Shown: in pieces, positions 1 to 8,313 of the stretch
Position numbering within the stretch: the stretch's first letter is position 1
How the letters are laid out: every line of letters starts with the position of its first letter
Translations under genes and position numbers: made by a program
Origin: JBBIMS01 sp964531645
Lineage (GTDB): Bacteria > Acidobacteriota > Aminicenantia > JBFLYD01 > JBBIMS01
Reading direction: 5' to 3'
Length of the DNA: 35,255 nucleotides
NCBI GenBank assembly: GCA_964531645.1
Contig: CAZHEF010000029.1
Coordinates: 1-35,255, forward strand
The notes under the pieces: model-generated
What the model saw: the letters and a program-made list of their open reading frames with translations, nothing else
Told to the model about the DNA's origin: nothing
The model's database searches: none

Positions 1-113
1 CTAAATAGGTAATATTAAAACATATTAAAAGAAGTTTGTCAATAGTTATAACTCTTACAACCTATTCCCTAAAAAAGGCAGAGTTAAGGTTTAATTTCCA
101 CAATCTCCAATAT

Positions 114-142
114 TTTATCTTTCTTTCTTCCTATAGTATAAT
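114..142 (+). promoter_or_regulatory. Probable larC promoter, leaderless type
   Basis: A perfect TATAAT lies at 137-142, only 9 nt before the larC ATG at 152, so transcription would begin at or next to the start codon. No Shine-Dalgarno is present before the ATG. The -35 match is weak (TTTATC at 114-119, 17-nt spacer). The rest of 1-151 shows no gene. Confidence 0.4.
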
Positions 143-151
143 CAAACTCTT

Positions 152-1324
152 ATGAAATCTTTGTATCTTGATTGTTCTGCGGGAATTTGTGGGAATATGT
201 TTCTTGGAGCTCTTATTGACCTCGAGTTTCCAGAGGAAAAATTTATAGAAAAAATAAAAGAAATCGGACTTGATGTTGAAATTGATATTAAAAGGGTGAA
301 AAGAGGTTCAATTTCAGCGATGCTTGTTGAAGTAAATAAGATAGGTAAAGAGACTGTGAGGGGAAGAAAAGAAATATTTAAAATTATTGAAACTTCCACA
401 TTTTCAAGTTCAGTGAAAAACAAAGGCAAAGAGATTTTTGAAAGGCTTTTATCTGCTGAGGCAAAAGTTCACGGTCAAAAAATTGAAAATTCTCATCTTC
501 ACGAAGCTGGTGCAGATGATGCTCTTGTTGATATTCTTGGAACCCTCTATCTCCTTGAGGAGCTTGGAATCGAGGAGATAATTTCTTCTCCTGTTAACTT
601 AGGAGGAGGATTTGTGAAAACATCCCATGGAGAGTTTCCTATTCCTGCTCCAGCAGTGGGTGAGCTGTTAGCTAATGTTCCAGTTTATTCCCATGGTTTT
701 TCAGAACTAACAACTCCAACAGGTTCAGCTCTTTTAGTCTCCCTTGTGAAAGAATTTCTTCCTTTTCCGAATTTTATTTATGAAAAAATTGGTTATGGAG
801 CAGGTTCAAGGGAGATAGAAGGATTTTCCAATGTATTGAGAGTTTTTCTTGGAAATAGAAAGAAAGATTTAGAGGAGTCAATTTTTGAGATTGAATTTGA
901 GGTAGATGATATGGACCCTCAGATTCTGGGCTCTTTCATGGAAAAAGTTTTAAATTCAGGAGCACTGGACATATTTTATACACCTGTTTTTATGAAAAAG
1001 AATAGACCAGGGGTTCTCGTGAAAATTCTTTGCAAAAGAGAGAGAGTTCCATCCCTTACAGGGATGATTTTCTCTTATACTTCCACAATTGGTTTCAGAA
1101 TTAAAGAAAGTAAAAGGCTGAAGATGGAAAGAAAAGAGGAAATGGTGGAGATAAATGGAGAAAAGATAAGGGTAAAAATTTCCAGCTGGGGAAATATAAT
1201 AAAAGTTAAACCTGAGTATGATGATATTTTAGCCATTTCAGAGAAGACAGGGAGACCGATTTATGAGATAATGAATAATGTGATTGCTATTTTAAAGGAG
1301 AGAAATGGACTTAAAAAAGATTGA
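152..1324 (+). CDS. larC: Nickel-pincer cofactor biosynthesis protein LarC
   Basis: LarC is the CTP-dependent nickel chelatase that inserts Ni into pyridinium-3,5-bisthiocarboxylate mononucleotide, the cofactor of lactate racemase and related LarA enzymes. The family is seen in the N-terminal SAGICGNMFLGAL block (usually SGISGDMFLGAL), the HLHEAGADDALVDI motif near residue 115, and the NLGGGFVKTSHGEFPIPAPA stretch. The 390 residues cover both halves (LarC1 and LarC2) in one continuous frame, whereas Lactobacillus larC needs a programmed frameshift. No larA, larB or larE is in the window, so the client enzyme is elsewhere or unknown. The start has no Shine-Dalgarno and follows a -10 box closely. 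The gene overlaps folE by 20 nt. Confidence 0.9.
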   Translation: MKSLYLDCSAGICGNMFLGALIDLEFPEEKFIEKIKEIGLDVEIDIKRVKRGSISAMLVEVNKIGKETVRGRKEIFKIIETSTFSSSVKNKGKEIFERLLSAEAKVHGQKIENSHLHEAGADDALVDILGTLYLLEELGIEEIISSPVNLGGGFVKTSHGEFPIPAPAVGELLANVPVYSHGFSELTTPTGSALLVSLVKEFLPFPNFIYEKIGYGAGSREIEGFSNVLRVFLGNRKKDLEESIFEIEFEVDDMDPQILGSFMEKVLNSGALDIFYTPVFMKKNRPGVLVKILCKRERVPSLTGMIFSYTSTIGFRIKESKRLKMERKEEMVEINGEKIRVKISSWGNIIKVKPEYDDILAISEKTGRPIYEIMNNVIAILKERNGLKKD

Positions 1325-1865
1325 AGAAGGAGTCAGATTAATCCTTGAAGGGGTTGGTGAAGATCTAAATAGACCTGGGATAAAAAGAACTCCGGAAAGA
1401 GTTGCAAGGATGTTCTCAGAGATTCTTTCAGGGATTGAGGAAGACCCTGAAAAGATTCTCGGCGTTATTGAAGAGGAAGAGCATGAAGAGATGGTGATTA
1501 TAAAGGATATTCCCCTTTACTCCCTCTGCGAACATCACCTTCTTCCCTTTGCTGGATATGCTCATGTAGCCTATATCCCTTCCCAGGGAAGGATAGTTGG
1601 ATTGAGTAAGATTGCAAGGCTTGTGGATGTTCTATCCAGAAGGCTTCAGGTTCAAGAGAGACTTACAAAACAGATTGCAGACCATATTGAGAAAGCTTTG
1701 AAGCCTCAGGGAGTTATGGTTGTGATTGAGGCAGAGCATCTCTGTATGTCAATGAGGGGAGTAAAGAAACCGAAGTCAATAACTGTAACCTCTGCAGTCA
1801 GAGGACTTTTCAGAAAAGTTCTTTCAACAAGAACGGAAGCCATTTCTTTGATTAAGCAAAAATAA
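1305..1865 (+). CDS. folE: GTP cyclohydrolase I (FolE, type IA)
   Basis: This enzyme converts GTP to 7,8-dihydroneopterin triphosphate, the first step of folate (and possibly queuosine or biopterin) synthesis. The 186-residue protein has the whole catalytic core: CEHHLLPF at 75-82, the GLSKIARLVDVLSRRLQVQERLT block, and EAEHLCMSMRG at 143-152. The zinc ligands of the family map to C75, H78 and C147. AAGGAG lies 4 nt before the ATG, inside the end of larC, so translation is probably coupled. The nearby fhs gene uses tetrahydrofolate, a loose pathway link, but it is on the other strand. Confidence 0.96.
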   Translation: MDLKKIEEGVRLILEGVGEDLNRPGIKRTPERVARMFSEILSGIEEDPEKILGVIEEEEHEEMVIIKDIPLYSLCEHHLLPFAGYAHVAYIPSQGRIVGLSKIARLVDVLSRRLQVQERLTKQIADHIEKALKPQGVMVVIEAEHLCMSMRGVKKPKSITVTSAVRGLFRKVLSTRTEAISLIKQK

Positions 1866-1881
1866 AAACTTTAGTTTTTTT
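1864..1881. terminator. Weak AT-only hairpin between convergent genes
   Basis: AAAAACT and AGTTTTT can pair around a TT loop and run into a T tract, directly after the folE stop. The stem is all A/T apart from one G-C pair, so this is a weak intrinsic terminator at best. The remaining 90 nt to the end of fhs hold nothing recognisable. Confidence 0.3.
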
Positions 1882-1973
1882 AAATAATTACACTGAAAAG
1901 GGCAAATTTCAGATAAGAATTGAGCTATTTATCTCTATCTTCAATTTATAATTTTTAATCCAAAACAACTTGA

Positions 1974-3599
1974 TTAAGAAACACCTTTTATTTCACCATT
2001 TTCATCTATATCAATCATTTCTGCCCTTGGTCTTCTTGGAAGTCCTGGCATTGTTATTATTTCACCGCAGTAGATTACAACAAAGCCTGCTCCTGAGCTT
2101 ACTGAGACATCAGTGACTCGAAGGGTGAATCCTTCTGGTCTTCCCTTTAGTTCTTCATCATCTGAGAATGAGTATGGTGTTTTTGCGATGCAGATTGGAA
2201 GTTTCCCAAAGCCAATATTTTCAAAATTTTCAATCTTTTTCTTTGTCTTCTTTTCAAATTCAACATCTTTTGCACCGTAAATATTTTTTGCTATTAGATC
2301 TACCTTTTCGGTCAAGGGTATTTCAAGGGGATATAGAAATTTAAAATTGGGAGCTTCTTGCTCCATCAGATTTAAAAGCTTTTCTGAAAGTTCAATCCCA
2401 CCTTCTCCGCCTTTCTGCCATACCTCACAAACAGTCATTTCAATCTTTTCTTTTGAACAGAGCTCCTTTAATTTATTCACCTCTTCATCAGTATCGTCAG
2501 AGTGTCTATTTAAAGCTACAATTACAGGAAGTCCGAAGAGTTTTATGTTTTCAACATGTTTCTTCAGATTTTCAAACCCTTTTTCAATCGATTTTATAGA
2601 GTCTTTCTCCTCTCCATGGAGTTTTAAAGCTTTAAGTGTTGCCACTATAACGCAAGCTGAAGGTGGGGGGATATGACCTGTTCTTACGACTATGTCAAAA
2701 AATTTTTCAGCTCCAAGGTCTGCTCCAAAACCCGCTTCTGTGATTACAAAATCAGAAAGTCTGAGAGCCATATCCATGGCAATTACTGAGCAGGTTCCGT
2801 GGGCAATGTTGGCAAATGGACCGCCATGAACAATTGAAGGGTTTCCCTCAAGGGTCTGCACCAAATTCGGCTTTATTGCATCTTTTAGAAGAATTGCCAT
2901 CGCTCCTTCTGCCTTTAACTGCTTTGCATAAACAGGCTCTCCCTTTAGCGAAAAACCTATCAATATATTTCCCAGTCTTTCCTTCAGCTCTTTCAGGGAT
3001 TTTGAAAGACAGAGAATAGCCATAATCTCTGAAGCTGCTGTTATGTCAAAACCTGTCTCCCTTGCAATTCCCTGAAATGGTCCTCCAATTCCTACAACTA
3101 TTGACCTTAGAGCCCTATCATCAACATCCAGGACCCTTTTCCATGTTATCTGCCTCGGGTCTATAATTGTGGTGGTAATTTCGTAATGGATATGATTGTC
3201 AATGATTGCTGAGAGGAGATTATGGGCTGATGTTACAGCATGCATGTCACCTGTAAAATGAAGATTAATATTGTCTGGGGGTATTACCTGGGCATAACCT
3301 CCACCTGTTGCTCCTCCTTTCAATCCAAAAACAGGACCAAGGGAGGGTTCTCTGAGAGTGACAATTGAATTTTTACCGAGTTTGTTCAGTGCATCACACA
3401 ATCCTATACAAACAGTTGTTTTTCCTTCTCCTGAATGGGTTGGAGTCATTGCGGAAACGAGAATCAGCTTTCCTCTTCTTTCTCTTTTTAAAGCGTTGAG
3501 TGAAATCTTTGATTTGAAATTTCCGTAAAGCTCCAGTTCTTCTTTCTCAAGACCTATCTTTTCTCCAATCTCAAGGATATTCTTTGGCTCGAACTTCAT
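1974..3599 (-). CDS. fhs: Formate--tetrahydrofolate ligase
   Basis: The enzyme makes 10-formyl-THF from formate, THF and ATP, feeding purine synthesis, initiator-tRNA formylation or the methyl branch of the Wood-Ljungdahl pathway. The P-loop TPTHSGEGKTT is at residues 52-62 (most homologues have TPTPAGEGKTT-like versions). Further family blocks are LREPSLGPVFGLKGGATGGG, NLHFTGDMHAVTSAHNLL and the C-terminal GEIITMPGLPRRPRAE. The length of 541 residues is slightly below the usual 555-560. GGAG stands 7 nt before the ATG. The purE gene 58 nt upstream on the same strand supports a purine role. Confidence 0.96.
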   Translation of the reverse strand: MKFEPKNILEIGEKIGLEKEELELYGNFKSKISLNALKRERRGKLILVSAMTPTHSGEGKTTVCIGLCDALNKLGKNSIVTLREPSLGPVFGLKGGATGGGYAQVIPPDNINLHFTGDMHAVTSAHNLLSAIIDNHIHYEITTTIIDPRQITWKRVLDVDDRALRSIVVGIGGPFQGIARETGFDITAASEIMAILCLSKSLKELKERLGNILIGFSLKGEPVYAKQLKAEGAMAILLKDAIKPNLVQTLEGNPSIVHGGPFANIAHGTCSVIAMDMALRLSDFVITEAGFGADLGAEKFFDIVVRTGHIPPPSACVIVATLKALKLHGEEKDSIKSIEKGFENLKKHVENIKLFGLPVIVALNRHSDDTDEEVNKLKELCSKEKIEMTVCEVWQKGGEGGIELSEKLLNLMEQEAPNFKFLYPLEIPLTEKVDLIAKNIYGAKDVEFEKKTKKKIENFENIGFGKLPICIAKTPYSFSDDEELKGRPEGFTLRVTDVSVSSGAGFVVIYCGEIITMPGLPRRPRAEMIDIDENGEIKGVS

Positions 3600-3657
3600 T
3601 TTTTGCTCCTTTATTTTTTCTCCCTTAAGTTTTTGTCATCCTTTTCAATCTCCTCTT

Positions 3658-4080
3658 TCAATTTCTCCTGATATTTTTTATTTTATTTTCAAGTTTTTTT
3701 GAGGATAGAGCAAGGATTTTTAATGCGGAAAGACGTGCTCCCTCCGGTTCGAGAACGAACATTGGAGCTACTCCAGATGGCATTCTTATGGATGACAAAA
3801 TATCTAAACCTCCAAATTTTTCACTGTAGGGAGGGCAGGCAATGACAGGTTTCGATGTGTTTGCATCAACGAAGCCAGATAAAGGATTGCTTCTTCCTGC
3901 AACAGTAATATAAACCACATTCTCTTTTTCATTCTTTTTTAAAATCTCAAGAACCTTTAATGGAGTTTTGTGAGCGGAGGCAATCATTAATTCAGTTTCT
4001 ACACCAAATTCTTCTATAGATTTTGCAATTTTCTTTGAATGCTCAAGATCACTTTTTGAACCCATTATTATTACTTTCAT
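3658..4080 (-). CDS. purE: Class II PurE (AIR carboxylase type)
   Basis: PurE forms carboxyaminoimidazole ribonucleotide (CAIR) in de novo purine synthesis. Here the active-site segments are of the class II kind known from animal PAICS and Treponema denticola PurE: SAHK at 35-38 instead of SAHR, AGRSN at 61-65 instead of the AGGAAHLPG loop, then CPP at 82-84 and MPSGVAPMFVLEPEGA at 100-115. Class II enzymes carboxylate AIR directly with CO2 and need no PurK, and none is visible here. The start codon overlaps the end of the OPT gene by 4 nt (ATGA), so the two are translationally coupled. The class assignment rests on motif recall, not on an alignment. Confidence 0.9.
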   Translation of the reverse strand: MKVIIMGSKSDLEHSKKIAKSIEEFGVETELMIASAHKTPLKVLEILKKNEKENVVYITVAGRSNPLSGFVDANTSKPVIACPPYSEKFGGLDILSSIRMPSGVAPMFVLEPEGARLSALKILALSSKKLENKIKNIRRN

Positions 4081-5975
4081 TTGACCCCCTTTCCTTTTTC
4101 TTTCAAAGCAAAATTATAGATTAAAAATCCAAACAGGGCAAAGACTGAAATTGAAATTAAATCACTGAGCCATCCGATTTTCTCTAAGAGATGAGATAAA
4201 GAGATTTTATCAAGCCATCCGATTATTTTTAAAACAGCAATAAGAACTGCAATAAGTGCTCCTCCAGCAATCAGACCAGAGGAGAAAAGGGTTGCTTTCT
4301 TATCTACTTTTTCATATTCTTCACCCTTTGCTTTCCTTTTAATGATTGAATTTATAAAACCTCCAAAAATTAGAGAAGATGATGTTGATATTGGTAAATA
4401 GAGTCCTATCGCAAAGCTTAAAGAGGAAATGCCACTAATTTCTGCAATTAATGCAAGAATTGCTCCTACAAAAAGTAGTCTCCAGGGAAGGGTTCCTCCC
4501 ATTATTCCATCTATTATTGTCTGGAGTAGTCTTCCTTGAGGGGCAGGGAAAGATGATGTTCCAAGAGTGTAGGCTTTGTGAAGGGCTATAAGTATTAAGC
4601 CTGCGATGGTTGCTGAGAATCCCGCTCCTAAGATCTCTGCGAGCTGGATTTTAATGGGAGAATTTCCAATGTAGAGCCCTGTTTTGAGATCTTGGGAAAG
4701 ACCTCCTGAGTTGCAGATTGCAGTAGCTATAGTTATCCCAACAGTTAATGCTGCTAATTTTCCATTTTCTCCTGAATATCCAAAAATAAATAAAAAAACT
4801 GATGCAAGCATTAATGAAGCAATAGTGAGACCTGAGACGGGCTGGGATGTTGTTCCTATCAGACCTACCATTCTTGCAGATACTGCAGAGAATATAAAAG
4901 CAAAAATCAGAATTGTAAAAGCGGAGCCAATGTTTAAATTCAATGTGGGTAGAAAAATCAGGATGAATAAAATTATTAAAACTGAGATTAAAATTGCCTG
5001 AAATGAGATGTCTTTTCCCTTTTCAGATGATGAAGAGAAGTTTTTTGAAAAAAAAGTTTTAAAGATTGGTTTTAAAGTCTTGTAGATGGAGGGTAGAACT
5101 TTTATTGCAGATAAGATTCCTCCTGTTGCTACAGCTCCAGCACCAACAAATCTTATATATCCGCTCCATATTTCCCAGGAATCCATTTCCTTTATATTTT
5201 CTGGAATTGCAAGAAAATCTCCAATTGTCGTTCCTCCTATTGAGTTAAATAAAGGTATAAAAAGGAACCATGCGAGAACTCCTCCAGCAAACATTGTGAT
5301 AGCAATTCTAAGACCAATTATATACCCAACTCCCATCATAATTGGAGTGGTCTCAAAACCAATTGAAGCTTTTCCAAGAGATTTGAAACTCCAGAAAGGG
5401 TCTATTTTCCATAATTTCAATCCTTGAGATAAGAACTGAGCAATTGAACTTATGCCAATGCCTGAAATAACAGGAGATGCTGTCTCGCCTCCTTTATCCC
5501 CTGCTATTATTAGATTTGCACATGCTTTTCCTTCAGGATAAGGAAGGGTAGTGTGCTCCTTTATTGTTAAAAGTTCTCTTAATGGAATTGTAAATAAAAT
5601 ACCGAGAATTGCTCCAATAAAGGCTCCTATTCCAGAATAGAGAAACAATGTGAAAAGGGATGAATCAGGGAAGAGAAATATAAGGGCGGGAACTGTGAAA
5701 ATAACTCCGTTCATGAGAGCATCTCCTGATGCTGCGATACTTTGAACTATAGTTGTTTCAAGGGGGGAGCCATTCTTGAATATTTTCTTTACAAAGGCAA
5801 TAGCTACAATAACTGATGGAATTGCAGCAGTTACAGTCATTCCAACTTTTAGCCCCAGATACATATTCCCTGCCCCAAAGACAAGAGCACAGGAAAGACC
5901 GAGGATTAAGGCTCTCAATGAAAACTGGGGAAGGTTTTTGTCATCTTGAATGTAAGGTTCAGGCATGTCTTTCAT
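4077..5975 (-). CDS. OPT-family oligopeptide transporter
   Basis: This is a 632-residue integral membrane protein of the OPT (oligopeptide / yellow-stripe) secondary transporter family. The N-terminal block FGAGNMYLGLKVGMTVTAAIPSV, the following SIAASGDALMNGVIFTVPAL and the internal GLIGTTSQPVSGLTIASLML are typical of the bacterial OPT branch. About 14 or more hydrophobic segments are visible. Substrates of bacterial members are poorly defined (peptides or metal chelates). AAGGAG precedes the ATG by 7 nt. It is the first gene of a minus-strand OPT-purE-fhs run. The purine link of the transporter is unknown. Confidence 0.9.
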   Translation of the reverse strand: MKDMPEPYIQDDKNLPQFSLRALILGLSCALVFGAGNMYLGLKVGMTVTAAIPSVIVAIAFVKKIFKNGSPLETTIVQSIAASGDALMNGVIFTVPALIFLFPDSSLFTLFLYSGIGAFIGAILGILFTIPLRELLTIKEHTTLPYPEGKACANLIIAGDKGGETASPVISGIGISSIAQFLSQGLKLWKIDPFWSFKSLGKASIGFETTPIMMGVGYIIGLRIAITMFAGGVLAWFLFIPLFNSIGGTTIGDFLAIPENIKEMDSWEIWSGYIRFVGAGAVATGGILSAIKVLPSIYKTLKPIFKTFFSKNFSSSSEKGKDISFQAILISVLIILFILIFLPTLNLNIGSAFTILIFAFIFSAVSARMVGLIGTTSQPVSGLTIASLMLASVFLFIFGYSGENGKLAALTVGITIATAICNSGGLSQDLKTGLYIGNSPIKIQLAEILGAGFSATIAGLILIALHKAYTLGTSSFPAPQGRLLQTIIDGIMGGTLPWRLLFVGAILALIAEISGISSLSFAIGLYLPISTSSSLIFGGFINSIIKRKAKGEEYEKVDKKATLFSSGLIAGGALIAVLIAVLKIIGWLDKISLSHLLEKIGWLSDLISISVFALFGFLIYNFALKEKGKGVK

Positions 5976-6095
5976 TCTCTTTCTCCTTCACAAAGACTTT
6001 GTATACCATACAGGTTAAAAGTAATCAAATGCAATAATCAAACTCCAAATATAGCTATTAGCTAACAACTTAGAGCAAACAGTGAGGAAAGGAGG

Positions 6096-6140
6096 AGAAG
6101 AGCGGAAGAGTGGAAGAACGGAAGAGCTGAAGAGCGGAAG
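6096..6140 (+). repeat. Tandem 8-nt repeat, consensus GGAAGAGC
   Basis: Five near-identical 8-nt units (AGAAGAGC, GGAAGAGT, GGAAGAAC, GGAAGAGC, TGAAGAGC) are followed by a partial unit. The strand is almost purely purine. Being intergenic, the array could vary in copy number by slippage. Confidence 0.75.
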
Positions 6141-6173
6141 TTTGCAAAACGAAAAATGCAAAATTAATTAACT

Positions 6174-6218
6174 GCAAGAAAAGCAAGACTCGCAAGACGG
6201 GCAAGACTAGCGAGGCGA
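6174..6218 (+). repeat. Tandem 9-nt repeat, consensus GCAAGACNN
   Basis: Five 9-nt units begin GCAAGAAAA, GCAAGACTC, GCAAGACGG, GCAAGACTA and GCGAGGCGA. The array lies 33 nt after the 8-nt repeat. The word GCAAGAAAAGCAAGA also occurs at 20088-20102. Confidence 0.7.
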
Positions 6219-6430
6219 GTTCAGGAGCGGACTCATTGCTCATAGCTCATTGCCATTTTGACCTTTAGCCATTTGGCTGTTTAGTAGAATGGGGCGAGAA
6301 AAGCGAGACAGGTTTAAGAGTTCTTGCTGATAGCTGTCAGCTTTAAGCTGTAGGCTGTGAGCTTGTAGTCTGTGGCTTTCCGCTTGTAACATGAAGCTAT
6401 TGGTTATTGGAATTTGGTCATTGCAATTCC

Positions 6431-7165
6431 TTATTTTTCCCTGAATAGAATTATCGCTACATTTTCATTCTTTTTTAAATTATTCAGAATCTCGTTTTTT
6501 TCCTTCTTACAACCTAATATAACCGTTTTCCAGCTGTAAAGATGTCTTGGAAGATGAAAGTCACTATTTGCAACATAGGGAAATTTTTTTAGTGAAACTA
6601 CATTGAAAAGATCGTCCCTGTTTGCTATTTCCCATAGATGGACAATATCTTTAACGTGTTCTCTGTTGTTCCATAGATAAAAGGTTTCCCTTCCGTGGGT
6701 ACTCTCTGTTTTGTGGGGATGACAAGCTATGGATACTGCGTCCTGTTTTATAATCTCAAGGAGTATCTCTTCAGGTTCAAGTTTTGCTGAGATAAATTCT
6801 TTAATATCAAGGACAATAATATGGGCTCCCTCCTTTTGCGATATTGCATTTTTTGATATCTCAACCCCAGGAATAACTACCATTTCATATAATTCCCATG
6901 CTCTCTCAGCTTCTCTTTTCAAAGTCTCAAGGTATGAAGGGAACTCATATTCTTCAATGTAATAACCTTTGCCTCCAACTTTCATTTTTTTCATTGCAAT
7001 TACAACTTTGTCAACAATGCTTTCTCCTGAAATTATATGGTCAGTTATTGCTATGCAGTCAAAACCAGCCTTTCCGTAAAGGTCGACTATATCTGAAACA
7101 CTCATATCTCCGTCACTTATATTTGTATGAATATGGAAATCACAGAGAAGATAATCTTTTTTCAT
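6431..7165 (-). CDS. PHP-domain metal-dependent phosphoesterase
   Basis: PHP proteins hydrolyse phosphate esters with a two- or three-metal centre. Visible family motifs are DFHIHTNISDGD near the N-terminus (HxH), the AITDH segment, GVEIS in the middle, ACHPH and the late ANSDFH. The length (244 residues) suits a stand-alone enzyme. The chosen ATG at 7163-7165 has AAGGAGG 5 nt upstream (complement of 7171-7177). An ATG six codons earlier overlaps the upstream stop but has no ribosome site. It is the last gene of the S41-like/deacetylase/PHP run. The substrate cannot be told from the sequence. Members may act on nucleotides or histidinol phosphate, and 'TrpH-like' is a possible label. Confidence 0.85.
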   Translation of the reverse strand: MKKDYLLCDFHIHTNISDGDMSVSDIVDLYGKAGFDCIAITDHIISGESIVDKVVIAMKKMKVGGKGYYIEEYEFPSYLETLKREAERAWELYEMVVIPGVEISKNAISQKEGAHIIVLDIKEFISAKLEPEEILLEIIKQDAVSIACHPHKTESTHGRETFYLWNNREHVKDIVHLWEIANRDDLFNVVSLKKFPYVANSDFHLPRHLYSWKTVILGCKKEKNEILNNLKKNENVAIILFREK

Positions 7166-7179
7166 TGTGCCCTCCTTAA

Positions 7180-8304
7180 TCATTCTCTTTTTAAAATTTC
7201 AGAAACAAATACTGGTTTTACCCCATGATTCTCTGCTTGAGGAAGGAGTTCCTTTAAAGCTTTTATGGTCTCAGGATATGGATGGGCAATTCCTATTGTC
7301 TTTTTCTTTTTCGATAGTTTAAAAAGTTTTAAAATATTTTTTTCTATTTGAGCACTTGAATTTATGGAATCGATAAATATATCCCTTTCAGAAGATGGTA
7401 AGCCGATTCTTCTGGCAACCTTTAAAGCTACTGAGCGATCAGATGTTTTACTGTCTATGAAGAATAGATTTCTGCCTTTAAGCTCCATCATGATTATTTC
7501 CATTAAGTGCTCGTTTTTTGTGATTTTTGAGCCCTTATGGTTATTCATTCCCTTTGCTTGAGGCAAAGATTCTATTGCCCTTTTGATAAGCTCTTTTATT
7601 TCATTCTCACCCATTTTTTCCTTTATTATCCCAATTTCTGAATCACCACCATTGTTAGATTCCATAGGCATATGGATTATGATTTCTTTTCCGTTTTTAA
7701 TTGCTATTTCAGCACATTTATTTGAATCGGGCAAAAAAGGAAGTATTGAAAGAGTTAAAGGCTCTTTTATTTGAACAATCTCTTCAACCAATTCCACAGA
7801 ATATCCTATATCGTCAATTAGTATAGCAATTTCACCCTCGGACTTTCTCTTTTTCTCTTCTTGAGGGGTTATACTTTCAAATACTACCACTCCAATCTGT
7901 TTTTCTCTTGAAAAAATGCTCAACTTTACTAATTCCGGCTTACTTTTATCCCATTCCATTCTTCCCTTTAAATTATTTTTCTCAAGTTTATCAAATATCA
8001 GAATGGCTTGAGCCCTAGCCTCTGCAATGGAGGGGGTTCGAAACCTCCATAGTTTAAACCCGTTTTTCTCATAAAATTTTACATTTTTTGGAGAGAAGCT
8101 TTTTATAACCGGGTTCATGATTTCAAAGAGAATTTTTTCCTCTGACTTCCTTAACACCCTTGAAAATATTAGAGATTTGTTTTTTTCCTTGTATAAATAA
8201 AAATCAATAGCAAGGAAGATTGAAAGGATTAAAAGACCCGTGAGAATATAAAATAATGGTAATTTTAATCTCCTATTTTTTTCTGGCTTTTTTGATTCTT
8301 CCAT
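7180..8304 (-). CDS. Divergent polysaccharide deacetylase family protein (YibQ-like)
   Basis: The protein has a short basic N-terminus, one membrane anchor at about residues 16-37, a linker region, and a C-terminal catalytic-like domain of the divergent polysaccharide deacetylase (DUF610) family. The domain shows EIAILIDDIGYS, the IIIHMPME strand-loop, GMNNHKGSKIT and FFIDSKTSDRS, all characteristic. Proteobacterial relatives sit in envC-ctpA-yibQ neighbourhoods and act on the cell wall or surface glycans. Here the upstream partner is again a CtpA-like protein (9 nt away), so the pairing is kept. It probably works in the periplasm, anchored in the inner membrane. Enzymatic activity in this family is not well established. 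Confidence 0.88.
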   Translation of the reverse strand: MEESKKPEKNRRLKLPLFYILTGLLILSIFLAIDFYLYKEKNKSLIFSRVLRKSEEKILFEIMNPVIKSFSPKNVKFYEKNGFKLWRFRTPSIAEARAQAILIFDKLEKNNLKGRMEWDKSKPELVKLSIFSREKQIGVVVFESITPQEEKKRKSEGEIAILIDDIGYSVELVEEIVQIKEPLTLSILPFLPDSNKCAEIAIKNGKEIIIHMPMESNNGGDSEIGIIKEKMGENEIKELIKRAIESLPQAKGMNNHKGSKITKNEHLMEIIMMELKGRNLFFIDSKTSDRSVALKVARRIGLPSSERDIFIDSINSSAQIEKNILKLFKLSKKKKTIGIAHPYPETIKALKELLPQAENHGVKPVFVSEILKRE

Positions 8305-8313
8305 TCAATTTTA

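Larger units (their letters stand above)
5976..6430. repeat. Gene-free spacer built of short degenerate repeats
   Basis: This 455-nt spacer lies between the OPT start and the PHP-gene stop. It has a purine-rich 8-nt repeat at 6096-6140 and a 9-nt repeat at 6174-6218. A patch at about 6233-6285 is made of words such as CATTGCTCATAGC and TTTAGCCATTTGGCTG, and a patch at 6325-6380 of AGCTGT/AGCTT words. No open frame shows coding features. Exact words recur at 20072-20102 (see the repeat there). Confidence 0.7.

Noticed and set aside
142..429. Minus-strand open frame opposite larC
   Set aside because: It is the antisense of the conserved larC N-terminus and has no ribosome site or family resemblance.
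6096..6218. CRISPR array
   Set aside because: The units are 8-9 nt, without spacers, and no cas gene is present.
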